Source of the DNA: Paramecium sonneborni
Lineage: Eukaryota; Ciliophora; Oligohymenophorea; Peniculida; Parameciidae
Direction: 5' to 3'
Length of the DNA: 64,000 bases
Assembly (NCBI GenBank): GCA_905182985.1
Contig: CAJJDN010000031.1
Coordinates: forward strand, 608,789 to 672,788
In this document: positions 37,524-48,649 of the stretch, one piece after another
Layout of the letters: each line of letters begins with the position of its first letter
Position numbering within the stretch: position 1 is the stretch's first letter
Translations under genes and position numbers: made by a program
The notes under the pieces: model-generated
Told to the model about the DNA's origin: nothing
Seen by the model: only the letters and a program-made list of their open reading frames with translations
The model's database searches: none

Positions 37524-38129
37524 TCATTGCATTGTATATTACTTAATTTCTACAGCTTTCAATAATTCTTGATTGATTATTTCAGATGATTATTCTTCTT
37601 TTTATCTTTATCCAATTTTTGGAAAAATATTTGAAAGTAAAATTAAAAATGCACTCACAAATTAAGTCAAGATCACCCACCAGTTAACATTAGAATTGAT
37701 TAATATAAAAGCTATTACTACTAATGGTATAGAAGAAATCATAACTAAAACCAGAGACACTAAGCTGAGAGTCTTTTCATTTAAAGGTAAATTTGTTTGT
37801 TATAATATTATTGTTATTATTGATATTCCTATTAGTACAATAGCAATTATTGTTATAGGGAAAGCAGCTAAAATTGTATTACATAAATGTATATCCTCAC
37901 ATTCAGAGGGGATTATTTTTTCGTTAATCATTACTTCACCTCCTAATAAGCATACTTAAGTCCCATTATACTTTATTTAGCATTGTAGAGTTTCCATACT
38001 AAATTCTTTTGTATAAGTTAAGTAATTTTAAAACAGCAATATAATTAACACGACAAAAGCTATCAATTAAAAAATTATTTGTATTATTGTTCCTACTTTT
38101 TTATTTGTCCGATTTCTTGATTAGTTCAT
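37524..38129 (-). CDS. Small four-TM membrane protein, 201 aa
   Basis: A single exon of 201 residues. A basic N terminus (MNQSRNRTNKKVG) leads into a first hydrophobic segment (FQLIAFVVLIILLF). An outer loop with four Cys follows (ETLQCQIKYNGTQVCLLGGE; ECEDIHLCNT). Three further hydrophobic segments come next (AAFPITIIAIVLIGISIITI; SLVLVMISSIPLVVIAFILI; WWVILTQFVSAFLILLSNIF), and then a polar Gln/Glu/Lys tail. Topology resembles tetraspan proteins or channel beta subunits, but no family was recognised. The paired outer-loop cysteines probably form disulphides. Confidence 0.75.
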
Positions 38130-38262
38130 TAATGTATTTGAAAATAATTTTATGGAATAAAATTAATTAAATTGTATATAAACTTTTATCATTAAAATTA
38201 AATATATTTGCTTAGAGATTTTTATAATTTATAATAATTGGGATTCAATTATTTGTAACTTA

Positions 38263-38722
38263 ATGAAAATTAATATTTGAGCCTTAATTATTCTTATCTG
38301 GGTTTGGTCAGAACTAGCCTAGCCCAAATCTAGCACAACACTATAACGCTAGTAATATGGTCGGGGCCATCAGGTTATTCAGTTGGAGTTGTAATAGGTG
38401 GAATTACTGTAGGGGCAATTGAGAACTTAATAGGGAGAGCTATTGATTATTTAAGTTAGTTTAATTTACAAGTTAAGTTTAATAAAACTCATAAATCAAT
38501 TTTTAAGGATTGAATTTAATAAATCTAGGTAAAATTCCTATGATAAGTTGGAAATAAGTAAAAGATAAAGTGATAATATTGATAAAATGAAACAAAAAAA
38601 TAGGAATTCAGTTTAATGAAAATAAATATCATGTAAAAGCATTACATTTAGACTTCTTGCAACCATAGAGACATAGGGATATCTTAATGAAGACTAATAT
38701 TGTAGTATTTATAGACTAATGA
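38263..38722 (+). other. Coding-like remnant around the GC-rich element
   Basis: From ATG 38263 a signal-peptide-like stretch (ALIILIWVWSELAQ) follows an early TGA. Beyond the GC-rich element a second frame reads WSGPSGYSVGVVIGGITVG and then AIENLIGRAIDYLSQ, and a third reads YHVKALHLDFLQPQRHRDIL. The pieces look like a short secreted or membrane protein broken by frameshifts and stops, or by introns I cannot place. Confidence 0.3.
38300..38368 (+). other. GC-rich conserved element, copy 1
   Basis: This is a 69-nt island of high GC in AT-rich DNA. Its 5' end GGGTTTGGTCAG and 3' end ATGGTCGGGGCC recur at 63799-63859. An internal stem ACTAGC/GCTAGT can form here, while the second copy has ACTG/CAGT at the same place. 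It could be a structured RNA, a mobile-element end or a fragment of an old coding sequence (frames give WVWS...WSGP in both copies). Strand is assigned arbitrarily. Confidence 0.5.
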
Positions 38723-38889
38723 AACAAACATTATTGATATTGCTTAAGTCAAAGTTAACTTAGAAAATTTTAATATTAAATATATATTTTAATTATATAA
38801 TTTAAAATACATATTGAAACATGAATAAATGAATATTATGATATTATCATTTATACCCTTATTTTTGTTGTTATTCTTAATGTTCTAAT

Positions 38890-40020
38890 TCTGAAATACT
38901 TTTTTAATACAATTTTTCCCATTCCAAATGATTTCAATCAAATTATTTACACATATTTAGAATGCTCCTTTTTCAAACACATTCATTTGATAATTTAATA
39001 GTCTCAAAATTACCTTTATAAATCCTATTTCATTTTTTGATAACATGTAACTTAAAAATACAATATTAAAATATACTTTACCTAAACCCTTCATAAATGG
39101 CTAGATGCCAATAATTTCCTTTATCCTCAAATAAAGCTCTATACTCCTAATTTTCTAATCACTCCATAATTAATTTGAAGGCCACTTTCATTCTGTACCA
39201 TGAAAATCTGTTGTATGAGCAATAATTCCACAAAATAACGATAAATCTTCTAGATTATTTCCTTTTTACTCAATCTAAGATTCAAATTCTTTCAGCATCT
39301 TAAATGTTCTGAAAAATTGGATAAAATATTTGTTTGATGAATCTCTAAATATTTTTAACAGTTGTGGCTGCAGGCTACATGATGTCATTCCAATTCCAAT
39401 TCCTAAAATAAAATATAAATAATTTACCACTCTATCATGATTTCTGATAGCCGAAGTACTCAGTGATAAGCTTCATATGCATTTATTTTTTGCTATAATA
39501 TTTCTATTTTAATTTCCAGTATGAGCTGAATAAATGAGAAAGCAATAACCAAAACTAGTTATGTTATAGAATAAGTGATCTCCTAAATGTTGTAATAATT
39601 ATTTTACAATATAATGTACAGCTTGCATTACTTCAATGCCATGATCATAATTATGATAAGAATATTCTATTAAGTTTCCATCTCTTTTAAGAAACTAACA
39701 AATTTATCTTAAGGAATGCCAAACATTTATATAAATTTCCTCTTATTAAAATTGAACATGTTAATTTGAGCTTTTTAATCATGCTGGTAATCTAAAGATA
39801 AATAAAATAAATGATACCTAATGTATATTGAAATATAGAAAATCATGAATCTTAATCTTTAAAACTTAAATGTGATTCATTAAATTTATTAAGATTGACT
39901 TTATTAGATTTTTTTACCTCTTCTCTAAATCGATTGACTTATTTCTCTTCTTTCCTAATAAATATCTCAAATTTTTTATTTCAATTATCTTCTAATTGAT
40001 TTAATTTCCATTTGAATTAC
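38890..40020 (-). pseudogene. Pseudogene of a cyclic nucleotide phosphodiesterase
   Basis: The minus strand reads QFLKRDGNLIEYSYHNYDHG then IEVMQAVHYIV, which matches the PDE entry to the catalytic domain (YHN..H). The next expected block, HDxGH...N, reads SAHTGNQNRNI, so the metal-binding Asp is lost. Further pieces in other frames are AIRNHDRV, LCGIIAHTTDFHG and NEIGFIKVILRLLNYQMNVF, all in PDE order but separated by TGA codons and frame changes. It is a decayed relative of the intact PDE at 12.4-13.9 kb, probably of a longer subfamily. Confidence 0.7.
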
Positions 40021-40712
40021 GAACATCGGTTTCAATAGTATATCATTTATTAATTTAAATTAAAGAATCAATTAATAAGTTTAATTAATCTAGGTTATAT
40101 CTATATTAAATTAATATTTGAGGTTCTTATCAAAAATCTTAGTCTTCCTTATTTATCAAAATCAATCATATAAACTTTTGGAACTTGGGAGTATCTGTAA
40201 AAAGACATTCTCTGATAACATTCTTTATAATATCTTTTATTATTGATTAACTTAATTGTTAATGAATAATATCTAAGGTTTCTTTAAATCCATAAGAGTA
40301 ATAAATAGGTTTTGAGATTATGAATCTTTAGACTTAAATGCACCGAGATTAGGCTAACATTCAGATAATCAATTGTATTTGATATTATCCATTAATTACA
40401 GATAATATTTATTCTATAACTGTTTGATTAATTAGTCAATCATTTTTTACAGTTTAAGTCTTAGATAAAATTATAGATTATAAAATTTATCCCTCATAGA
40501 CTCAACTCTTAGTCTATGATATAAGATAACAACATTTCCTTCATTTAATTATTATCATTTTATTTTGATAATAATAATAATTATTGATTTGATCGAATTT
40601 TAGGGTTCTTTCTTTCCGAAACCATGGAAGATTTAAAGTTAAGGAATCTACAAAGACTATGTGAATAAAGTTCAACTTATTTCATTTCTTTATTCATGTA
40701 AAATAATTAATA
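40021..40712. other. Unassigned AT-rich stretch
   Basis: No gene could be supported in this 0.7 kb. It contains the perfect hairpin at 40495-40518 and otherwise low-complexity AT-rich sequence. It may be decayed coding DNA. Confidence 0.4.
40495..40518. repeat. Perfect 8-bp inverted repeat
   Basis: CATAGACT, an 8-nt loop CAACTCTT, then AGTCTATG. It is a perfect stem with no T-run after it. No function is evident. Confidence 0.4.
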
Positions 40713-41871
40713 ATATCAATATAGAAACACTGTTATCAAATAATTATATTCAAAAGAAGGATTAATGTTTAAATTTATGATACATATATTTAGTGTATGA
40801 ATATTCTCTTAATATTCATTTATAGATTTAACTATAAAAAAAAAAACAGATTAAACAATTGATTAATAATTTTATTGATTTAATAATAAAGTTTAAATTA
40901 TTTTAACAGTGATTATCATAGATATTACTGTAATAGTTATTTACTATTTGTAATTATACCATCAGTAGTGCATAAATCATGAATAAATACTTATTTCATT
41001 AATCTGAGACTTTAAATAAACAGTGAAATTTTATTTTAAAAGAACAATAATTTGTTTTTGTTTAATTCACTAAATACTCTTTCATATTAACAACTATTCA
41101 TATTGGAGAAATTGTTTCAATAATAATTGATGGATACTCTCTCTAATTGAGAATTCCATTTTATTGAAATTAAATTATAATTGAAAATCTAATTTGATAT
41201 TTGAGCATTAAATTAAAGGTTGAAAAAATAAGGTTCTAATTGAAGCAATATCAGTTTTTCCGAGACTCATTTTTAATATTAGAATAATTAATATCAATTG
41301 GATCCATAAGTTCTGTAAATATGAATAATTAACCATCAGATAGAAATGCTTCAAGAGATGCTCTTTTTTTTATTCAATATTCTTTCATACATAATAAAGC
41401 AATGATTAATTTAATAATTAAGTGTTTAATCCCAGAATCATAAGTTAAGTTAGAATAAACACATTATTTAATTTTTAATAATTTCCTTTCTAAAGCTTGA
41501 CAATTTTGTATTTCATATATATCCAACATCCTTGAAAAATATACAACTCTTCATTATTTTATTTCAAAATAATTATTTATTTAAAACAAATAAATTTTCG
41601 TGAGAAATTAATAAATAAAAGAGATTAAAAATTATATATAATCAGGCTCACATAATATTAATTATTTATTTTACATAATTTGATAGAATTTTCATTTTAC
41701 TTTAAGTTATTTTAATTATGGAGAGTACTTATTATGCTCTATCAAATCAGCAGTTGCTTAACTTGAATTTAAATAGGTTAGATATGCATCAGTTTATAAT
41801 ATATAATATTTAAAAAAAATTAATTAATGAAGTTGAACCAAAAATTTGAGATGTAATCTAATGATTCTTAG
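40713..41871 (+). repeat. Direct repeat, copy 1 of a 1,159-bp block
   Basis: This block recurs at 41873-43031 at a constant offset of 1160. Every line I compared is identical, including homopolymers. A single N at 41872 separates the copies. This is the pattern of two contigs joined by one N although their ends overlap. Confidence 0.93.
41268..41443 (-). pseudogene. Possible protein kinase C-lobe remnant (present in both copies)
   Basis: The minus strand reads IKHLIIKLIIALLCMKEY, then TGA, then IKKRASLEAFLSDGQ. The spacing resembles the end of a kinase domain (LI..LL..dp..R.s..e.l). It is only a short match with an in-frame stop and is repeated at 42428-42603. Low confidence. Confidence 0.22.
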
Positions 41872-41872
41872 N
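41872..41872. other. Single ambiguous base N, probable contig join
   Basis: The only N in the window. It lies exactly between the two copies of the 1,159-bp block. Confidence 0.9.
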
Positions 41873-43031
41873 ATATCAATATAGAAACACTGTTATCAAA
41901 TAATTATATTCAAAAGAAGGATTAATGTTTAAATTTATGATACATATATTTAGTGTATGAATATTCTCTTAATATTCATTTATAGATTTAACTATAAAAA
42001 AAAAAACAGATTAAACAATTGATTAATAATTTTATTGATTTAATAATAAAGTTTAAATTATTTTAACAGTGATTATCATAGATATTACTGTAATAGTTAT
42101 TTACTATTTGTAATTATACCATCAGTAGTGCATAAATCATGAATAAATACTTATTTCATTAATCTGAGACTTTAAATAAACAGTGAAATTTTATTTTAAA
42201 AGAACAATAATTTGTTTTTGTTTAATTCACTAAATACTCTTTCATATTAACAACTATTCATATTGGAGAAATTGTTTCAATAATAATTGATGGATACTCT
42301 CTCTAATTGAGAATTCCATTTTATTGAAATTAAATTATAATTGAAAATCTAATTTGATATTTGAGCATTAAATTAAAGGTTGAAAAAATAAGGTTCTAAT
42401 TGAAGCAATATCAGTTTTTCCGAGACTCATTTTTAATATTAGAATAATTAATATCAATTGGATCCATAAGTTCTGTAAATATGAATAATTAACCATCAGA
42501 TAGAAATGCTTCAAGAGATGCTCTTTTTTTTATTCAATATTCTTTCATACATAATAAAGCAATGATTAATTTAATAATTAAGTGTTTAATCCCAGAATCA
42601 TAAGTTAAGTTAGAATAAACACATTATTTAATTTTTAATAATTTCCTTTCTAAAGCTTGACAATTTTGTATTTCATATATATCCAACATCCTTGAAAAAT
42701 ATACAACTCTTCATTATTTTATTTCAAAATAATTATTTATTTAAAACAAATAAATTTTCGTGAGAAATTAATAAATAAAAGAGATTAAAAATTATATATA
42801 ATCAGGCTCACATAATATTAATTATTTATTTTACATAATTTGATAGAATTTTCATTTTACTTTAAGTTATTTTAATTATGGAGAGTACTTATTATGCTCT
42901 ATCAAATCAGCAGTTGCTTAACTTGAATTTAAATAGGTTAGATATGCATCAGTTTATAATATATAATATTTAAAAAAAATTAATTAATGAAGTTGAACCA
43001 AAAATTTGAGATGTAATCTAATGATTCTTAG
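41873..43031 (+). repeat. Direct repeat, copy 2 of the 1,159-bp block
   Basis: Same sequence as 40713-41871. This copy continues into unique sequence at 43032, while copy 1 continues from unique sequence before 40713. That is what an unmerged overlap would give. Confidence 0.93.
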
Positions 43032-43502
43032 GCAATGCCAAGAATTTTTAATAACCAGCTAATAACTATGATGAAAGCAGTGGCTATGATGCTTTAAAGC
43101 TATAAACTATTAGAATCTTTTGAAGTTTAAAAATAAATTAAAATTTTCATAAAAATTTTAAGACAAATAAATACTAGGGAAGATAAGATTATATATACTG
43201 AAACAGAATAAAATATATACTATTAGAAGTTCTCGTATATAAAATAACTTAAAGAAAAAAAAATGATAAATAGGAAAAATTGACTGAAAAAAACCAGAAC
43301 TACGTGACAAAATCGACCTAGCAACAAATTTAGTTACATAATTTAATTTAAATAAAATTGAAACCCAAGTATGGAAAAAAGAGGATTGGAATAAATTTGA
43401 CTAACTCCTTGATACAAAGATTTAAGAGATAGATTAATTATAGATAGAGTTAGATAAACAATAAGGGAAGAATAGATAAAACAGGAAGAGGAAACATTGA
43501 GT
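42878..43502 (+). other. Coding-like stretch, unresolved gene or remnant
   Basis: It starts at MESTYYALSNQQLLNLNLNR. A possible 19-nt intron precedes MPRIFNNQLITMMKAVAMML and SFEVQKQIKIFIKILRQ. A different frame then gives KPELRDKIDLATNLVTQF and WKKEDWNKFDQLLDTKIQE, ending with RQNRKRKH and a TGA. The last part looks like a genuine helical C terminus. Exons could not be joined cleanly, so I do not call a CDS. Confidence 0.3.
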
Positions 43503-43724
43503 TATTGATATTATAATGTATATTCTGGTTTCCTTAACAGGACCAAATAAATAAATAAATTTATAATATTCCTACAAGTTTGTTACTATTGTCAATATAA
43601 TCGATGCTTAGTAAAATGATATAAAATTATCAATCATCTTAAATTGTATATTTTAGAAAAATTATTATTACTATGAGTTTCATTAACACTTCAATTTGTT
43701 TTTATTCAGAAATTTTATAATTAG

Positions 43725-44288
43725 TCAGAAGGTCAAGTTGTTTTAGAACAACTCCTCTTTCTCTTTAAAGATCGCTTAGGGTAATATCTTATTTGAAAAA
43801 GGATTTAGATAAATTAATTTGTAAACTTGAATATTTTGTTTTTGGAATTAATATTTAATGTTTATATAATACCCCTTTTTTTTACTTTTTTAAAGGAACT
43901 TCCCCATTTTCTCTATAACTTTTCTAATTTTATTAGAAATGTATTTCATCTCATTTGTCATATTCGCTGCACATTTTTTTCCACTCTTCTCCTTTTTTAT
44001 AGTTCTCTTTTAAATGTATCGAGATATGCTTTCTATTGAAGAAATTTCCATGTTATTTACACATTTGATCAAATATTTGTTATTCGGTATCTTCCTTGCC
44101 TAGTTAGTATCTAGTCTGTAGTGTACTGTTTTCCCCTATTTTTCCGTAATTTTGTTGTGTCTCTACTTATAATCTGTCATTATTGTTAATAATTTCTTTT
44201 CTCCTCTTTGTTTATTCATTTGAAATGCCTTCATCTCTGCCTTATTAGGCATCCTCTCTCCACAATTTCTACCCCCTTACATATTCAT
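43725..44288 (-). CDS. Hypothetical basic protein, 187 aa
   Basis: One frame is open from ATG 44288 to TGA 43725-43727 without introns. The product is strongly basic (for example KRTIKKEKSGKKCAANMTNE, KVIEKMGKFLQKSKKKG) and begins MNMQGGRNCGERMPNKAEMK. The plus strand is correspondingly T-rich. With TGA as the only stop, a chance open frame of this length is possible, and there is no family support. Confidence 0.35.
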
Positions 44289-44379
44289 GATTACCTTCAC
44301 TGATTGTTTTATAAGCCCAGTTTTTATTGTTAATATTTATTTAGATGCTTACACATCCTATTATTTTGAGGAATATACA

Positions 44380-46330
44380 ACAGAAGAAAGCTGAAATTCA
44401 TAAATTACAATTTTTCTCTATAAAGTGTCAACTATGAAGTACTGGAGTAAGAAAGCTTTTGAAAAATATATTTATATAATGAGGCAAGAAAATTGTGTGC
44501 TTCAATTGAGAATATTGTATTGTGAATATAGTTATTTTGATATGGCAAGCTGATATTCTTGCTGAAAAATGCAGATCTGCTTCATTTTCAAAAAAGAGTC
44601 ATCCTGAATTATAAGAAATTGTTGATTACAGCAGAAAACAAAAGATATCAATTAGAGATTAACAATTTTATCACACAATTGAAAGATTGAATATTCAGTA
44701 ATAATTGATATAAAATTAGCAATTATAAAATAAATCAGAATAGTTATTAAATGATATGTAATAGAATGAAATTAAAAAAATTAGAGATGAATGGAATATT
44801 TATAATTGAAACAATAAAGAATCAGAAAAGCAGAAGAAATAGAAGATAAGTTAATATTATATTTATTATTATAATTATAGATGTATTGAATATCAAAAGA
44901 AATAATAAATATTATAATAATAAAAAGAAGAGGAATAGAATAAAATAATAAGAATAATTAGATTAAGCTAAAATATAATGAATGATTAAAATATAAAGCT
45001 GAAATTGCAGAAATTGTTTAATCATATTAAGCAGAAAGAATAGAAGAGGTAATAATAGTTTTTTAATAATAATAACAAGTAATTAGTTGAATAAGCTAAA
45101 CCAAGAGTGTTATTAAGTTGGAGTGAATGATGCTAAAATAGGTTAGACTGCTTATGCACGTAAAGTAATTCTTGATATGAGGAAACCATAATGAAATATA
45201 TAATAAATAAGTATAGTTTGGCGCTATTTCAATGTCTTATCATTCATATTACAATATTTATTTTTAGTTAAACAATTATGTAAGCAATATGTTATTATGC
45301 TTTACCTTATACACTTCAACGAACATTATTTCTAAAGTTTATCTTATTACACAAATTTTAAGGTAATGGGGATAAGAATCAATCTCAAATTATTGTTTGA
45401 TAAAAATAAAAACTAGAGTTAATTGAAATTACTAAGTAATTCAGGCTATGGTAAGGTTTAATATGAAAAGAGAGATTAAGCTAATGAGTTGTTGACAGAA
45501 AGTTAAGAAAATGAAGGAAAAGTGCAATAAAATTAAAAGTCATAAATAATTGTGAAGAGATTTATAAAGAAAGATACAAATGAAACAAAAGAGATGTAAT
45601 TTATGCATCAAGAATTTTTGGATTTCATTAAATACTAATTGATTTAGAGAATAATTGTAATGTATAAGTTAATTATAAATAAATAAAGGAAACTGAAATA
45701 TGTACTAATTTGAATAAATTTTTATGGTCCTCTAATTAGTAACTTGATCAAAGTCGATCTTGAAAGCAAAGCTAAGTATGCGTTTGTCAGATTCAGTAGA
45801 CATCAAGATGCCAATAAAAGCTTAAAAAACATAAGGTACTTCACTCTATTAAATGAATAATGTTTATATAGAAATATTAATATATATAATATATATATCT
45901 AATTAACTGTATCTTACGAGCAAATCCATTAAAGGATATCTAAATGGCATTATTAATTTGAATTCTATAATAGATTAGATTAGAAAAGATGCAATTATGA
46001 ATTGGATGTACAGTATTTGAATAAGCTTCTGTATAAATCAAAACTGTTGAATTTGATAAGAGATAAATGTTGTATTATAGAATAAAATCAAAATTAAGTT
46101 AAGATATAGATTCACACTGAAAGAAAGTTAGTGAAGTATTTTCAGATCCTACTAATAATACAGTGGATGAAATTCTTGATATGATTAAGAATGAAGTTTA
46201 ATTTAATGAATTAGTAGATATATAATATAATATTAATTAATCTATATATTTAAAGATTTCTAACGATGAACCTGAATTGTATGCTAACTAAGTATTAAAT
46301 ATTTGCTTATTTTAATTGATGGATAAATGA
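44380..46330 (+). other. Unresolved coding-like region with RRM-like segment
   Basis: Several segments read as protein but in shifting frames: YKAEIAEIVQSYQAERIEE, VNDAKIGQTAYARKVILDMR, RFIKKDTNETKEMQFMHQEF, then YGPLISNLIKVDLESKAKYA continuing FVRFSRHQDANKSLKNI (45723-45835). The last resembles the C-terminal half of an RNA recognition motif, with an RNP1-like KYAFVRF. Later comes DPTNNTVDEILDMIKNEVQF. It may be one intron-rich gene or a decayed one. Confidence 0.35.
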
Positions 46331-46630
46331 TTGAATTACAAATTATATGTATATTTATGATAAAATGAAAATGTAACAGAAACTTTATTTCATATTATTT
46401 TATTGGAAAGTAAATCAACTTAATAAAGTAGCTTATAGTTCCCATAATAACATTATGATGCAATTTTAATATACTCTATTTTGTAATTGTATATTTAATT
46501 TACCTCTTAACCAAAACTTTGGACATCTTATAATATTCCATTAATTACATTCAAAGTTTCTTAACTCATTTTAAATTTAACATCAAATTCTCATTTGATC
46601 ATTTTTCTATTTTACATTCACACTATATAA
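46331..46630. other. Intergenic AT-rich spacer with a short direct repeat
   Basis: No gene seen. Two imperfect copies of a roughly 25-nt sequence containing CTATTTTA.ATTCACACTATAT lie at about 46608-46665, partly within the next entry. Confidence 0.35.
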
Positions 46631-47340
46631 TCATTTTGCTATTTTATATTCACACTATATATGTTAATTTATATAATTATTTTGAAAATATTTGATTAAT
46701 AATTATATTTCTATTAATAAACTTTTATTCTCTATATTAGGTTGGAATAATTCAATAGGATACTTATAGAACTAACCTAAAATAATATTATTTGATACTC
46801 TGCTATATCTATTATTATTATTAATATTCTCAATCTCCTGAATATCTGTTTTTAAGCTATTTGAAGTTTTATTCTTCATCGAAGTTACTTTGTGTTATCA
46901 CACTAATAATAATAATAATAAATACTAACTAAGTGCATCATCCTATTATTAAGGTTTTCATGCTCTTTGATATTATTAGAGGCATTCTCAAAAGTTATTC
47001 CTGTAATAAGATTATATTGAGCTACTTGATTCTATTACTACCTCTATTACCTTGTTTATATTAGATATATTATTATACAGTTAAATATTTTAATAGTTGA
47101 ATCTTTATATCATTAATATCTCATTTTAGAATGAAATCGATAAAAATAAACATAGATAACTACAAAAAAGATTCCTTATGAAAGAGTTCTTCTTTAAAAT
47201 TTGGTTTTTGAAAATGAACATGTTTGCAATAATTATGGATGTTCATAAATGTTTGGAGTATTATTTCCATTATTATAACTATCCAAAGCATCCTAATAAT
47301 ATTAATCAGATTATTTGTGTAGATAATTCATGTTTTTTTA
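46631..47340 (-). other. Coding-like minus-strand region, exon structure unresolved
   Basis: The last exon-like frame starts MKNKTSNSLKTDIQEIENIN (ATG at 46879) and ends with a TGA at 46631-46633 (82 codons). Upstream on the same strand are GITFENASNNIKEHENLNNR and MNYLHKQSDQYYQDALDSYN then GNNTPNIYEHPQLLQ. They look like exons of one Asn-rich protein. I could not join them and do not recognise a domain. Confidence 0.3.
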
Positions 47341-47399
47341 TCCATTTCTTAAATAATAAATATTTCATTTAATCATCATCCTAATTTTACTTATTAAAT

Positions 47400-48640
47400 T
47401 ATTTAATACTTCAATAATTGACACTTAGGGTTAAATTTAATAAAAGGAAATATATAATTTCTTTGATTTTGACCAACTTTTCCTGCAATTTTAGTATCTC
47501 TTTTTCTAGATTAATCAATGTCACATCTAATTTTGAATTCTTATCAATTGTTTGAATTATTTGGTAGTAAATTAATAAAATAAAATCTACCATTATATAT
47601 TCTTGATAGATATCATTTTATCTCCATTATAAAATTCTTAATCTTTATGAGCTCCTTTTTTGACTAATATAAATTTATAAATTTTTTTTAAACCATTACT
47701 AATTCCTCTGTATTTTTTAATATTCTAATATTTACATTAATTTCAAAAATATATCGTTGATTATAAGTTAATAGATACAAATATCCTAAGATCATTAAGC
47801 ACTTTATTTATTAATTTACAATTGATTAAATCTCTAATAATTGAAACTTTTTAATTGATTTCATTAGCAAAATCAGTATCATTTCTAATATTAATTATAT
47901 CATCTAATTTAAGAAATTGACATGTTATAATTACAATTCAGTGCAAGACTTTATTGAAAATAACATCACAATCACTGATCTCTGTAACTCTTTTAACTTA
48001 CATAAAACATTAAATAAAGTATTTACACCCATATCACCTAATGGATTACTAATTTTTTATACATTAATTACATATCCAGAATTAGGTTTACTGTTTCTAA
48101 CTAAGTAGCTTATCCAAAGCAATTATACAATAACTCCATTCCATTCAATCCAATTTAATTTTATCGACAATTCATACTAATATTTCTCAATTTCTTTTAG
48201 GTTACTAAATCGATTTACAGATCTCATTCCAAAGAAGAAAAAGTTGTTTCATCTCGTGAATAATTTTGCCAAATATTTTACACCTTCATCTTCTATATTA
48301 TTTATGGATAAATCAATTTCTAATATAATTAACCTTTATCATTTTGATATTTAATTAGAATATTAATAATTAATGGTAAATAATTTAAGCCATATATGTA
48401 TATGCAAGTATTATTGAATTTAAAAGAATATATTAGATTTAATAACTTTTCAACACCTTTTATCCCCTCTTGATAAATCAGTTCACAAACTTTATCTGCG
48501 ATTTATAATTTTATATTTATCTTTTTCAAGAATGCTAATAATTATGGAGTATTTTTTAAAATAAAATGTAATGTTTATTCAGAATATTTGGCAGAAAGAA
48601 TAAAATTATTAAAGTTAGTAAACAATATATTTTGTGTTTC
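47400..48640 (-). pseudogene. Leucine-rich repeat gene remnant
   Basis: The minus strand contains IDLSINNIEDEGVKYLAKLF, then a TGA, and NPLGDMGVNTLFNVLCKLKE. Both fit the ribonuclease-inhibitor-type LRR (L.L..N.i.d.G...l...L). A coiled-coil-like stretch (VTLINLEKEILKLQEKLVKI) follows near 47.5 kb. Stops and frame changes separate the pieces, so I call it decayed, although unrecognised introns could explain part of this. Confidence 0.4.
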
Positions 48641-48649
48641 ATGCTGTCA

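Noticed and set aside
37696..37959. Plus-strand 87-codon frame
   Set aside because: It is antisense to the 4-TM gene at 37524-38129, whose minus-strand reading has clear membrane segments and a decayed paralogue next to it.
1..38000. Genes shattered by in-frame TAA/TAG, suggesting mass pseudogenes
   Set aside because: TAA and TAG fall at Gln positions throughout and all intact genes end in TGA, so the ciliate nuclear code applies.
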